Below, one piece after another: positions 35,071 through 45,471 of a stretch of DNA of 64,000 nucleotides. The stretch comes from Dasypus novemcinctus (lineage: Eukaryota; Chordata; Mammalia; Cingulata; Dasypodidae): assembly GCF_030445035.2 (NCBI RefSeq), contig NC_080680.1:95423157-95487156 (forward strand), written 5' to 3'. The notes beneath the pieces are model-generated. The model had not been told where the DNA came from. It saw only the letters and a program-made list of their open reading frames with translations, and did not search any database. The position numbers were made by a program, and so were the translations under genes. Every line of letters begins with the position of its first letter. Position 1 is the first letter of the stretch.

Positions 35071-35692
35071 CCTGGGAGCACCGCAGCACAACACAGCCTT
35101 CAGGGATCCCCACAGCTGGGCGCCAGCCCTAGGGGGAGGGTTCCCACCTGCAACCTCTGACCTTTGGGTCAGAAACCCAAAATTCCACCTCTCACAAAAA
35201 TCTCTTCTGTCACTGTCTCACCAAATCAATATCCAGACACCTCCTGCCCTGCAAGCCCCTGAAACAGCCTGCTCAGGGTTTGGGAGTGCCACAGCACATC
35301 TTAGATTTCAGGGACTGCTGCGGATGGGCTGCCAGCCCTAGGAGGAGGGCCTCCACCCAGAACCGCTGACCTCCTTGTCAGAAACTGAAAGTTCCACCTC
35401 TCACAAGAATCTCCTCAGTCATTTTCTCACCAAATCAACTTCCAGACACCTCCCACCCTGCAAGCCCCCGAAACAGCCCACTCATGGCCTGGGAACTCTC
35501 CAGAACATCAAAGCCTTCAGGAATCGCCGCTGCCGGGCTGCCAGCCCCAGAGGGAAGGGTCCCACCCACAACCTCGACCTCCGTGAAAGAGACCCAAAAT
35601 TCTACCTCTTGCAAGAATCTCCTCTGTCACCATCCCACTAAATTGACATCCAGACACCTCCTGCCCTGCAAGCACCCGAAATAGCCTGGTCC
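35071..35692 (-). repeat. Tandem ~208-base monomers in L1 5'UTR (3 copies)
   Basis: Starts at 35071 (cctgggagcaccgcag), 35279 (tttgggagtgccacag) and 35488 (cctgggaactctccag), a spacing of 208-209. Each unit then has a 'cttcagggat'-like block, 'gctgccagcccta', 'acccaaaattcc', 'ccagacacctcc' and 'gccctgcaagc'. A fourth start would fall near 35,693, where the sequence becomes the element's terminal part. This resembles the monomeric promoters known from mouse L1. Confidence 0.85.
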
Positions 35693-35759
35693 AGCAGGAC
35701 TCCAACCCTACACAGCCGCTTCTTTGCAGGAGAGATTATAAGGTGCACTCTCTCAGACA

Positions 35760-35769
35760 CCATCTTGCC
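35760..35769 (-). promoter_or_regulatory. YY1-like box at the L1 5' end (unit 2)
   Basis: The minus strand reads GGCAAGATGG, the same decamer as in unit 3, eight bases from the element end. It supports 35,777 as the true 5' terminus. Confidence 0.7.
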
Positions 35770-35777
35770 CCACCTCC

Positions 35778-35791
35778 AGTAATAATATTTT
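35778..35791. repeat. Outer target-site duplication of the L1 nest, right
   Basis: agtaataatatttt, exact match to 13246-13259. Confidence 0.95.
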
Positions 35792-35985
35792 GATGATACT
35801 CTTTCATAGTTTGTAACAAATGTTTCACAACAATTCAAAGTGTTGGTAGTGGGCTGATGTATGGGAGCCCTGTATAATGAGATGCATGTTTCTTTGTAAA
35901 TTCACAACTTTTAGTATGTACATATGTTTATATATGTTCATGTATGAATGATATAATTCAGTACAATTTTATAAAAAAGCCTTTG
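35792..35985 (+). mobile_element. Old L1 3'UTR, continuation after the nest
   Basis: Matches 62,480-62,672 of copy B closely (gatactctttcatagtttgt versus gatgctctttcatagtttgt). It is the last duplicated sequence; beyond it the two copies differ. Confidence 0.85.
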
Positions 35986-36141
35986 ATCAATGCTCAGTTA
36001 TCCTGCCCTCCTCTCCTTCCCCATTCTTGGAGAAGAGGACTTCCATTTCACTCTCTGTCTAAAACAGCCAAACAGGGACTGGACCCAAGGTGACTCACTT
36101 CTAAAGTGGGGAATGGAGCCAGTCACTGCTGTGGTGTGAGT

Positions 36142-36150
36142 TGCTCACAG
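36142..36150. repeat. Target-site duplication tgctcacag, left
   Basis: Repeated at 36640-36648, flanking a truncated L1 3' end. The adjoining T-run extends the match. Confidence 0.8.
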
Positions 36151-36639
36151 TTTTTTTGTTTTTTGTTTTTGTAATACATTTTTTATTTATTTTTAAAAGA
36201 AACATAGATCTCACAAAATGTTACATTAAAAAATATAGGAGATTCCCATATGCCCCACTCCTACATCCCCCACTTTTCCCCCATCAAAACTTCTTTAATT
36301 AGTGTGGTACATTCATTTCATTTGATGAATACGTTTTGGAGCACTGCTACACAGCATGGATTATAGTTTACACTGCAGTTTACAATCTCTCCCAGGCCAT
36401 TCTGGGGAGTTATGGCAGGATATATAATGTCTTGCATCTGCCCCTGCAATATCATTCAGGACTCCAAGCCCCCAAAAATGCCCCTGTATCACACCTCCTT
36501 TTTCCTCTCCCTGTTTTCAGCAACACCTGTCCACTGTTTCCACTTCAATGGTATAATTTCTTCCATTGCTAGAGTCACAATAATTCTATAGTATAATACC
36601 AGTAAGTCCATTCTAATCCATATTTCATTCTTCCATCCT
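36151..36639 (-). mobile_element. 5'-truncated L1 3' end in the spacer
   Basis: T-rich start, then the conserved terminal block (ttacattaaaaaatatagga, tcccatatgccccactcc, ttcatttgatgaatacg), 489 bases in all, flanked by a 9-base target-site duplication. It contains only the last part of the family's 3'UTR. Confidence 0.85.
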
Positions 36640-36837
36640 TGCTCACAGATTTTTAATGCAGTTTCTTAGTCTCTTTGTCCTGCTCTTCCCTGGATGTTGT
36701 TGAGTAGGTCTCTGGAGCACCAGAAGATTTATTTCAGATAGGTTCTGCCTGTACTGGTTGTTCTTGGAGGAGGTGTGAGTCCTGGGGCTCCCTACTCTGC
36801 CATCTGCCCTGGAATTCTGTCAGTACTGACATCTTTT
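36640..36837 (-). mobile_element. L1 5' or ORF1-upstream fragment
   Basis: The stretch includes gtgagtcctggggctcccta and resembles inverted L1 leader text, followed by what looks like ORF2 text (cagtactgacatctttt). The assignment is tentative and no frame survives. Confidence 0.35.
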
Positions 36838-37362
36838 ATTTTTATTATTTTATTTTATTTATTTTTAAATATTTTATTTTTTGAAGATACATAGATCACA
36901 AAAATTGTTACATTAAAAATTATAAGAGGTGCCCATATACCCCCCCACCTCACCACTCCTCCCATATCAACAACCTCTTTAATCATTTCAGTACTTCATT
37001 GCACTTAGTGAATACATTTTGGAGCACTGTTGCATCACATGGATTATAGTTTACATTGTGGTTTACACTCTTGCCCAGCACATTCAGTGGGTTACTGCAG
37101 GATATATAGTGTCCAGCATCTGTCCCTGCAATATCATTTAGGACAACTCCAAGTCCTAACAATAACCTCACATCACATCTCTTCTTCCCTTTCCCTGCCC
37201 TTAGCAACTACCACGGCCACTTTCTCCACATCAATGCTATGGTTTCTTCCATTACTAGTCACAATAGTTCTACAGTAGAATACCAGTAAGTCCACTCTAA
37301 TCCATATTTTATTTCTCCATCCCATGGACCCTGGGATGGTGATGTCCACTACACCTCTATGT
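36838..37362 (-). mobile_element. 5'-truncated L1 3' end inserted in L1 ORF2 text
   Basis: A (TTTTA)n run is followed by tacattaaaaattataagag, a C-rich stretch and the conserved block with 'gtgaatacattttggagcac'. It splits older ORF2 text (before 36,837 and after 37,366). I see no convincing target-site duplication. Confidence 0.75.
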
Positions 37363-37850
37363 CTTCCAAACCATAAGCATGGAATTTCTGTCATTTATTT
37401 GGGTGTTCTTTAATTTCTTTCAGCAATGCTTTGTAGTTTTCTGTGTACACATATTTCACCTCCTTAGTTAAATTTATTCCCAGATATTTTGTTTTTTTTA
37501 GATCTCATTATAATGGAATTTTTTCTTAATTTCCATTTTGGATTGTTCTTTGCTGGTATATGGAAAACACAACTGATTTTTGTGTTTAATCTTGTATCCC
37601 ACAACTTTGCTGAATTCACTTATTAGCTCTAATATTTTTTTGCTGATTCTTTGGAATTTTCTAAATATAGGATTATGTCATTTACATCATAGCAGTAGTT
37701 TCACTTCTTCCTTTCCAATTTGGATGCATTTTATTTCTTTTTATTGCCTAACATCACCAGCTAGAAATTCTTGTACAACGTTAATAGCAGTGTTGAAAGT
37801 GGGCATCTTTGTCTTTTTCCTGATCTTAGGCAAATATCTAATCACTGTTT
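37363..37850 (-). mobile_element. Old L1 ORF2 fragment (reverse transcriptase region)
   Basis: Plus-strand phrases such as cttgtatcccacaactttgc (near 37,590) and tttcacttcttcctttccaa (near 37,700) match the inverted reverse transcriptase region of the other L1 copies. Frames are broken. Confidence 0.75.
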
Positions 37851-37882
37851 CCACGCTTGTTGGGATTTGTTCCCAAGACATT

Positions 37883-38292
37883 TTCTTAGATTGTCAGGGC
37901 TGCTGTAACAAAGTAACACACACTAGTTGGCTTAAACAGGAATTTATTGTCTCACAGTTTTGGAGACTAGAAACACAAAATCGAGATGTTGGCAGGATGA
38001 TGCTTCCTCCAAAGTTTGTAGTACTTTTGTGGTGGATTGCTGGTAATCCATAATTCTATCTCTTCTTCCATCACATGGCCATCTCTCTCCTGTAATCTAC
38101 TACTAAGAGTGTCCAAATTTCCTCTGTTGATAATAACTCAGTCATACTCACTTAAGGCCCACACTGATTCAGTTTGGTCTCATTTTAGTAGTATCTTTGA
38201 AAGACCTATTTATAAAAGAGTTCACATCAAAAGGGCTGGGGATTAGAACTTGAACATGTCTTCGTGGGTGACATGATTCAATCCATAAAAGA
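37883..38292 (-). mobile_element. MLT1-like LTR (ERVL-MaLR)
   Basis: The plus strand reads ggctgctgtaacaaagtaac, then ggaatttattgtctcacag, gtgtccaaatttcctctgt and gacatgattcaatccataaa, the inverted order of an MLT1-type LTR as I remember it. At about 410 bases it is near full length. It is old and diverged. Confidence 0.72.
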
Positions 38293-40569
38293 CTCCCTCA
38301 CACTTCTGGTTTATACCTGCTTGTCATGGAGCTATCTCTTCTGGTAGCAGAGAAAGCCCTCAGGCAGAGAAGAGAGATAACAAAACTTGAGGTGGAAAGT
38401 TGTCAGGGTTTGGACGTGGCCTCCTTCAGCTGCAGTAAGTAAGTTGGATGAAGAGTTATGGGTGGAGCATCACTAGCAGCCTGGATCCATTTTTGCCCTA
38501 CATGAGTTTATTTTTTTTTAATGATGTTACCAGATGCTGCCCAGCCACAATCTCTAGTAAATGGAAGGTTGAGTGGAAAAACTGACAGTCATCACTGTTC
38601 AACTGCTTCTGATGTATAATAGATATTCTTCATTGTTCTCTTTTATCAAACATTCTAAATACCTCTCACTCTCTACCAGCCCTTCCACTGATCTAGGTTG
38701 TTTGCCCACTGGAGTGATCCTCCTTAATCATGGATTGGATTCACTGCCTGATTTTCTTGCCCTTGTCAGGTTGTGGTTACTTCAGTAACCGATTTGCTAT
38801 TCTCGCCATGCATGAAAGTATCAGGAAGATCCCAAATGAATCTCCCAAGATCCAGATATATTCCTCCATGCTCCCATTCATAGCCACAACTCTAGCTTCC
38901 TGTGATAATGATTATCAGGGTTGATCACCCTGTCAGTATAGAAGATTAAATCTTTGCTTGCAAATCTACTAACACTGATGCTCAATTTGAACAGGCAGTA
39001 GTTATTGCTTTAGGTTTAGTGGAACACTTACTACTGATATCCTAGTGGGAGGATATCCTTTTTGGAGACTGGGATCTCTAATGCCACAGAGCTTAAAAAT
39101 TCAGTAGAGAAAGAATAATTTCTCCAATTTTCTGAGTGGGTGTATTGGTAAGAGGAATCAAAACTACCTTTACCCTTTTTTTCTCATACCCTTGTAGTTT
39201 AGTTCTATTCTAGCTAAATATAGCACCATATCTGGCCACAGATTCAACATATATCCTGCATTTGGAGGATAGTGCTCCATCTCCGCAAGACGTTGTCTCT
39301 AAGATGGTACATTAGGTGACTCATTAGGAGGAAATTCTAATATTCTATTAGGCTTTGCACTGATGAAAGTTGTGATATATGATAAGATCAGCAGATACTC
39401 AAATCATACCTCTTTTATTACCTCTCATATTTGGAGGTAACATTTTGCCACAGATAAATCAAGTGTCTACAAAACTTTGGCTAATTGTAGTGGCAAAAGT
39501 GTTTTGTAATAAGAAGATGATCACACATCCAGGGTATCAGTGTCTCAGTTGATTCTAGCTGAAATTATGCTTTTTATTAAAAAACCATAAAATCTCAGCA
39601 GTATACTACAATAGCATTTATTTAACCAGCATATTAGCTTGGGTTTAGCCTGAACACATTAACAGATGTTCTTACTTCAGTTGTCTCTGATCCTTTCCTG
39701 GACCCAACAGGCTGGCCTTCCCCTGCTGCCCTCATGTTGCATGAGAGCAGGTCCAGTTGCAAAAGTGCTATTCAAGCCTTAAGTAATTTTGGCCAAAGGT
39801 AATTCACATAGGCACATTCAGAAATAAGAGGTGGAAAAAGTTGTTCTGTCCACAGTGAAAGTGCACTTTAAAGATACAAGTACATGGTGTGGAGATACAA
39901 TCTCAATACTGGGAAGGCAAAAAAGAATTGAAAAAAATATTGTAGTTTGTTAATTCAGCAAGAAAAATGTGTACCCCTTTCCAGAAAAAAATGTTTCCAA
40001 CATAATATGCTTACCACTATGTGGTCTCCTTGAGGGATGGTACATATTAAGGTGCTGGGGCTAACAGATCAAACATTCAGTTTTGGCAGTAGGCAGATCA
40101 AGCTAGTGAGAGGGAATTTATACTGTTAGGCTCATGAATGGCTTCTGTTTCTGTCACCATGTTTACTTGGTTGATAGGCCTATTGTGTGCAAACACTGGC
40201 AAACTGGCTGCTCAACACTGAACAAGTGTTTCATTTCACATAGTTCAGTGTCTTTTCTGTGGTGATACTCTTTAGGTAGCATTGAAATGAGATACACAAC
40301 TCCAAATGCTTTTTTCCCACTCCTGTAGGTTATCCACTTGCCTTTTGCATATTTCCTTATTCCCAATTTTTCAACCTTGATTCTGGTCCCTAAACAATTT
40401 GCTAAGACATTGATAACTGTTTGTGAGTCTGTGTATATTTTTTCTCAAGTACTATATCTTCAAATGTTGCTTTTGCCACATTTTCCTTCCCTTTCTTCAC
40501 TGGATTTCAATTACAGATTTGCAAATTAGACTTTTAAATTGTTTTCTCTTGTATTTTAGGTTCTGTTGT
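38293..40569. other. No gene recognised; ancient degraded sequence
   Basis: No intact frame over 80 codons and no domain I can name. Since it adjoins the inner side of a minus-strand MLT1-like LTR, it could be a decayed ERVL-type interior, but I could not confirm any motif. The longest minus frames (for example 40163-40366) are not convincing. Confidence 0.4.
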
Positions 40570-41300
40570 GATTTTTAAAATATTTTTTCTTTATACATCA
40601 GCTGGGATATTTTCTGTTGGTTTCTCTATGAGGTCACTGACCATTTATTCTGCTGTGTCCAATTAGTTGTTAAACTGAACAACAAATTATTTTTAAAAGA
40701 TTTTCCAGAAATAAATGGTTATTTGAATTTTTTCTATGGATTACAGTTCTTTCTTAAAATATTCTTTGTTTAACCTATTTTGTCCATACTTCTCTTCATT
40801 TTCTTTAACTTGTAGGTTATAGCTATTTTAAATCTTGTCTTCTAACTCCATTACCTGGATCATGTTTGTGCCTGCTTATATTGTCTGTACAGCTCTTTGA
40901 ATATACCTATGTATATCTACCTATGTTCAATAATTTTAAATATATGCTGGATTTATTTTTAAAAGAATGACATAGGCTCCAGATAATATCTCTACTAGAT
41001 ATGTTTCTTCTGTTCTGGTTAGGCAGATGTAATGGAGGGAATGATCACTTTTTCCAATCAGACATTATACTGGGTTGCTGGGTTGGAGAAGAGTTGTGGT
41101 TTTACCAAGTCCCAGTCCACTACTGTTTTCCTTTATTACTTGACATATCATGTGTCTTTTTCATAAATCATAAAAATATTATGATTTAATTATGCCCATT
41201 GGATGTTCTGAGCTTAGCTCTTTATGGTCTACTGACTCTGTGGCTTCAATTTTTGGCAGTTATTTTGGAGGGAGGTCTGCTCTTGTTTGAGACATACTCT
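40570..41300 (-). mobile_element. Possible very old L1/HAL1-type fragment
   Basis: T-rich text such as aactccattacctggatcat and a run to 'gttaggcagatgtaatggag' resembles inverted leader or ORF1-upstream text of ancient L1. There is no coding evidence. Low certainty. Confidence 0.3.
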
Positions 41301-41679
41301 TTCTGTTTGCAGCATCTTGTCTCCCAAGCACCACAAGAATGTGTGAATTTTTACTATGACTTTTAGTAGTCTGCATCCTAGCTTCCCAGCCTCCCATGTA
41401 CTGCCCTAATACTTACATAATATTTATAGATGGAAAACCATTTGGCAAAACCTTAATATTCCAATATATCATGAACATATGGTTTAATGTGAAAATTCCT
41501 TCCAGTTTCTGTTTACCCTAGTAAAAACATCTATGTGGGCCAAGCCTGATTTATCCTAACTCTGAGTTCAGATCATCAAATGGTTCTAGGGTTAAAAAAC
41601 TGATTATTAGTTTAACTTGCGAAAGCTCCTTTTCAGAAATTTAAACTCATCTAAACTTTCCATAAATCTATCTTATTTT

Positions 41680-41990
41680 TTTTTAATGCATGTCAAAGTA
41701 AATTACAGACACCAGTGCACTTACCTCTAAATACTTCAGCATGGATGTTACTCATTGTGGTTGATATTTGTTTACACTTTTTTAGTTAAATTTTTATACA
41801 AAATGCAGTGCACAAATGTGTACATTCACTGAATTTCAGGAAATACATATAACTGCATAACCTAAAATATTACTGAGATATTCATAATAATTACCATCAC
41901 TTTATAGAGTTCCTGTTTGACCCTTAGTAGTCAATTCTCACTCATAACTCCCCAGAAACAAATATGGTTCTGATTTTTCAGCAATAAATT
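41680..41990 (-). mobile_element. Ancient L1 3'UTR-like fragment
   Basis: The stretch with atgtcaaagtaaattacaga and ctaaatacttcagcatggat resembles an inverted ancient L1 3'UTR. It is absent from the rest of the window. Confidence 0.4.
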
Positions 41991-43861
41991 AGTTTTGCCT
42001 CTTCGGGAATTTTCTCATGGTGGATTAAGCCATGAAAACCATAAGCTTCCTTATTGAAAATTTGACTTTATTTAGAGTAGAGTGGGAAAAAACAAACTAT
42101 GCTTAGAGTGACAGGCGAAAGAGCTAGCTTGGTGGCAAAAAATGGGGGGGGCAAATTCATATTTAGTCTGATGTTGAGATGCTGGTTCGAGCCAGCAACA
42201 CATCTGCAGATTAGCCTGAAACATAACAGGAAGATTTGGGGTATGAAGTAGCCGTACTGAGACATGATAAGCTCCCACATATCCCTGACAGTTTGGAAAG
42301 CTGCATATCTGCAGTCTCTTCTCTTCAGAAGAGACCTGAGAGGGCAAGCTGTTTATATATCTTTGCCTGAATTCAAGGCCTTGTGCATATACACAGGACA
42401 CAAAACTAGCCTGACCAGTTGATAAAAGCTAAACAGACTTCAAATGTGTTCTCCAGCCCACACAGATCAATTGGTCAAGGGAGAAATCCTAGTGGATTAG
42501 GATAATCTCTGAGTGACCACTAATCTATGCTGGGGTAGACATGACCTCTAGGAAGCCAGGCATAAAAATAAAGGAAACAGCCTTTGAAAGATTTATCAGA
42601 GATATTAGTGGCTGCATACTACAGTGGAGATACACCACATTATTAGTTCAGGCAAGTCACTAATTTCAGTATGAAAGAGTTGGAGGAGTGAATGAATGCC
42701 TTTCCATTTACTTTCCCTAACTTCACTATCCACAAGGACTTTGGTATAGAACGCTGAGCTTCTGTAACCCATTTATGTAGCAAGAGGAAGATTGTGAAAT
42801 CCCAAGACAAAAAATGGGGGAGAGGCAAGAACAGACCTGAGTAATTTTTTTCCAACATACCTCCTTACAGAGTAGCAATAGAGCTCTCTTGCCCAACACT
42901 TCTGCTCCTCACATTCCATTTCAGCTCATACCTGCCTTCCGTCCTCCATAGGTTCTCAACTTTTGATATTGTAATTGGACTTTTTGTTTCCCTCAGATTC
43001 TCAAGAGTTATTTTGGAGAGGTATACAGATGTCAAAGCTATTTGCCATTTTGGCAAGAACTTGAAACCCAAATGCTCAGAGAAGTCAAACAACCACCCCA
43101 AGGTAGCAGGGCCAAGAAATGTTCTGACCAGGCTTAGAATCAAAGCCTGTTTTAGTCCAAATCCTCTTCTAACTTCCTTCTGCCACAATTTCTAGTGCTC
43201 TGGGAATAACTCAGAATAGCTTTCACCAGTAAGAACAGACTTACATGTATACCCCTGAGGTCAAATATGAAATGCCTAATCACCAATATATTCTGCACTC
43301 ATTCTTCCCGTGCTCCTTGGTAATTCCTGCACCTTGGGAAACAAAATATGAAGCTAGGGTAATTATTTCATGTTTGTCTCTGAAGAGCAGCCAAGGGAAA
43401 CATACCCCAGAGGCCCAGAAACTAGAAATATTGTGGGCATAATTTCCACAAAGAGCTTGTAGCATCCAACAGTGACATGGTTTGCTGCTTTCTAGCCAGC
43501 TCAATGCAACCAACTACACTGGACCCTCTCATTCTACTTTCTTGCTACATGCTGAGAAGAGCCATGCGTATTTGAAGATCTGGTCCTCAGTATAAAGTCC
43601 CAGAGAGGAAAAATGTAAGAATAGGGTGGGTTCCTTTAGTGGTAAATGCTATTTAGGCCAGATATATACCGTGTTATGTGAAAGGGGCTGCATTATATTT
43701 TCCCTCTGAGACCCAAGAGATGCCAGTCTGCATCCTTCCTCCTATCTCACAGTCCAACCTGAGAAGAGCAGTGGGAACTACTCCTCTACATGTGAGTCAC
43801 CTGTGTCGCTCCCTGCAAAGAGAAAGGTTTATCTCAGAGGTGGCTGTGATGCAAGATATTT
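41991..43861. other. No gene recognised; spacer upstream of the olfactory receptor
   Basis: Mixed-composition sequence without an intact frame of note. An 8-G run lies at about 42,145. Nothing here belongs to the young L1 family. Noncoding 5' exons of the receptor gene may lie here, but none can be identified by eye. Confidence 0.45.
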
Positions 43862-44035
43862 AACAGCATGGGATTTGTCTTCAGCATTCCAGTTTACATT
43901 TATTACTTTCTTTGTGACCCTATTGAAATGACTTAATCTCTCTGAACCTTGAAAATTCTGTGACATGCATGTAATAAATTTTTGTGAGTATTCAATTAGA
44001 TGCTGCAGTGTAAACTGCTTAGGGGTCAATAATGG
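43862..44035 (+). mobile_element. MIR-like SINE relic
   Basis: The order tttgtgaccctattgaaatg, acttaatctctctgaacctt, gtgagtattcaattagatgc, gtaaactgcttagg follows the core and 3' part of a mammalian MIR element. It is diverged and has no target-site duplication left. Confidence 0.6.
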
Positions 44036-44345
44036 CAGCTTTTATTGCCTGTGTGTTAAGTAAGATGAGGACTGGGAGATAGGGACAGTGGATCCCTGTA
44101 GCAAGAAGGGAAGGATCCTGTAACTCACCCTCCAATCATTACCCATCACCTTGTTCTTGTCTCCTAATAGACCTGCCTATTTGCCTTCCTTTCCTGGCTG
44201 CATTGATGGGTGTGGAAGATATGGGACAGATGGAGGAGGGGGAGTCTAATTACCTGGAATTGCAGACACGGTGAATATGACTATATTAGTGAGGACCAAA
44301 GTATCATTCTTTATGCAAACATCTTGTTTCTTCTTTTCTCTTTCC

Positions 44346-44347
44346 AG
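44346..44347 (+). promoter_or_regulatory. Splice acceptor of the olfactory receptor coding exon
   Basis: A pyrimidine tract (ttgtttcttcttttctcttt, 44,325-44,344) ends in ccag, 13 bases before the start codon. Olfactory receptor genes usually have one coding exon preceded by noncoding exons, with the acceptor close to the ATG. This shows that the 30 codons open upstream of the ATG are intron. Confidence 0.8.
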
Positions 44348-44352
44348 GAAGA

Positions 44353-44406
44353 ATGGTGACATGGAAAGGAGGAACCATTCCTCTGTCTCTGAATTCCTTC
44401 TCTTAG
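44353..44406 (+). other. Short upstream ORF overlapping the receptor start
   Basis: ATG at 44353 is the first in the spliced exon, with A at -3 and G at +4. It opens a 17-codon frame in another phase that ends in TAG at 44404-44406, overlapping the first 46 bases of the receptor CDS. The receptor ATG, 8 bases downstream, has G at -3 and G at +4. Any effect on translation is inference. Confidence 0.6.
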
Positions 44407-45308
44407 GTCTTTCTGAGAGGCCAGAGCAGCAGCCTCTCTTATTTGGCATCTTCCTGAGCATGTACCTGGTCACTGTCATGGGAAACCTGCTCATCGTCCT
44501 GGCCATTGGATTTGACCCACACCTCCACACCCCCATGTACTTCTTCTTGGCCAACCTCTCTTTTGCTGATGCCTGCTTTTCTTCCACCACAGTCCCTAAG
44601 ATGCTGGTGAACATCCACACAAAGAGTCAAACTATACCATATGGGGGTTGTTTGGCTCAGATGCATTTTTTCATGATGTTTGGGGCTCTGGATGACTTCC
44701 TCTTGGGGGTGATGGCCTATGACCGCTATGTTGCCATCTGTAGGCCTCTCCACTATGCCACACTCATGAGTCCTCATGTGTGTGTACTCCTCCTCTCAGC
44801 ATGCTGGGTTCTCACCAACCTTGCTGCCCTCCTACACACCCTGCTCATGGCTAAGCTCTCCTTCTGTGCAGACAACACCATTCATCACTTCTTCTGTGAC
44901 TTGATCCCTCTGCTGCAGCTCTCCTGCTCAGACACCCACACCAACCAGGTAGCCCTGTTCATAGTAGGCTCCATGATACTTACTGCCCCCCTCTCACTGG
45001 TCATCCTGTCGTATGTACACATTATCTCCACCATCCTCAGGGTCCCAACTTCCTCTGGCAGGCAAAAAGCCTTTTCCACCTGTGGTTCCCATCTCACTGT
45101 TGTCTTCCTGTTCTATGGTGCTGCAATTGGTGTCTACCTGTGCCCCCCTTCTTCACACTCAGGGGGAAAAGATAGCATTGCAGCTGTATTTTACACAGTG
45201 GTGACCCCCATGTTGAACCCCTTCATCTACAGCTTCAGAAATAAGGATATGAAAAGAACACTGAACAGATTTCTCAGTCTGAACACACTTTCCTCTCATG
45301 GTCTCTAA
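44361..45308 (+). CDS. Olfactory receptor, family 1 (OR1N-like), intact
   Basis: A 315-residue seven-helix G-protein-coupled receptor for odorants, acting in the cilia membrane of olfactory neurons through Golf. Family marks, all intact: glycosylation site NHS at 5-7; GN at 41-42 in helix 1; LHTPMYFF at 55-62; Cys97 and Cys179 for the extracellular disulfide; MAYDRYVAIC at 118-127 ending helix 3; SY at 217-218 in helix 5; KAFSTCGSHL at 236-245 before helix 6; PMLNPFIYS at 283-291 in helix 7. I chose the ATG at 44361 because the acceptor lies 13 bases upstream; the longer frame from 44271 crosses it. The stop is TAA. LLGV at 114-117 and FRN at 292-294 vary slightly from LLAV and LRN. From memory it is nearest to human OR1N2; the subfamily is unproven. 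It is the only intact gene here and lies between the two duplicated segments. Confidence 0.96.
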   Translation: MERRNHSSVSEFLLLGLSERPEQQPLLFGIFLSMYLVTVMGNLLIVLAIGFDPHLHTPMYFFLANLSFADACFSSTTVPKMLVNIHTKSQTIPYGGCLAQMHFFMMFGALDDFLLGVMAYDRYVAICRPLHYATLMSPHVCVLLLSACWVLTNLAALLHTLLMAKLSFCADNTIHHFFCDLIPLLQLSCSDTHTNQVALFIVGSMILTAPLSLVILSYVHIISTILRVPTSSGRQKAFSTCGSHLTVVFLFYGAAIGVYLCPPSSHSGGKDSIAAVFYTVVTPMLNPFIYSFRNKDMKRTLNRFLSLNTLSSHGL

Positions 45309-45435
45309 CCTTAGGTCCATATCTGGAGTTCACACCCTGGGTAGCCCACACATTATAAGTGTATAGCATGTACCATACACTGCTGGTATACTACTATAGT
45401 ACTACTTTACTAGTGGTAGTATAATGAAATGTATT

Positions 45436-45441
45436 AATAAA
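45436..45441 (+). terminator. Candidate polyadenylation signal of the receptor gene
   Basis: AATAAA 130 bases after the stop codon. A second, at 45466-45471, follows within 30 bases in a near repeat (ttaataaact). Either could end the mRNA. Confidence 0.5.
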
Positions 45442-45465
45442 CTGAATCCTTTATACAACCCTATT

Positions 45466-45471
45466 AATAAA
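45466..45471 (+). terminator. Second candidate polyadenylation signal
   Basis: AATAAA in the sequence ctattaataaactaaatcc, about 160 bases after the receptor stop. Confidence 0.5.

Larger units (their letters stand above)
30521..35777 (-). mobile_element. L1 nest unit 2, 5' half (ORF2 N-terminus, ORF1, 5'UTR)
   Basis: Continues unit 2 after unit 3. It holds the ORF2 N-terminal two thirds (30535-32541), ORF1 (32604-33561) and a 5'UTR (33562-35777) that ends with a YY1-like box just before the outer target-site duplication. This fixes 35,777 as the true 5' end of the element. Confidence 0.9.
33562..35777 (-). promoter_or_regulatory. Unit 2 L1 5'UTR with tandem monomers
   Basis: About 2.2 kb upstream of ORF1. 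From ORF1 outward it has a unique part homologous to unit 3 (33,562-34,190), a purine-rich tract (34,190-34,440), an unassigned block absent from unit 3 (34,441-34,890), a short homologous block (34,900-35,070) and then tandem monomers to about 35,690. The YY1-like end follows. Confidence 0.8.
1..35985 (+). repeat. Segmental duplication, copy A (direct repeat of 46,500-62,672)
   Basis: The order and orientation of relics here recurs in copy B: L1 3' fragment, old L1, MaLR-like LTR inside its ORF2, SINE inside its ORF1, then a plus-strand L1 3' end. Blocks of 60 or more bases look identical or nearly so (for example around 1021-1100 versus 47,890-47,970). The left edge is outside the window. 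On the right, homology stops near 35,985 (B near 62,672). Copy A is longer mainly because of the 22.5-kb L1 nest at 13260-35777. I have not computed an identity figure. Confidence 0.93.

Noticed and set aside
38293-40569. A possible ERVL-type interior next to the MLT1-like LTR
   Set aside because: I could not identify any retroviral motif; listed only as unassigned sequence.
44271-44360. A 30-codon N-terminal extension of the receptor
   Set aside because: It crosses a pyrimidine tract and ccag acceptor, and olfactory receptors of this family start as at 44361 with a short extracellular end.
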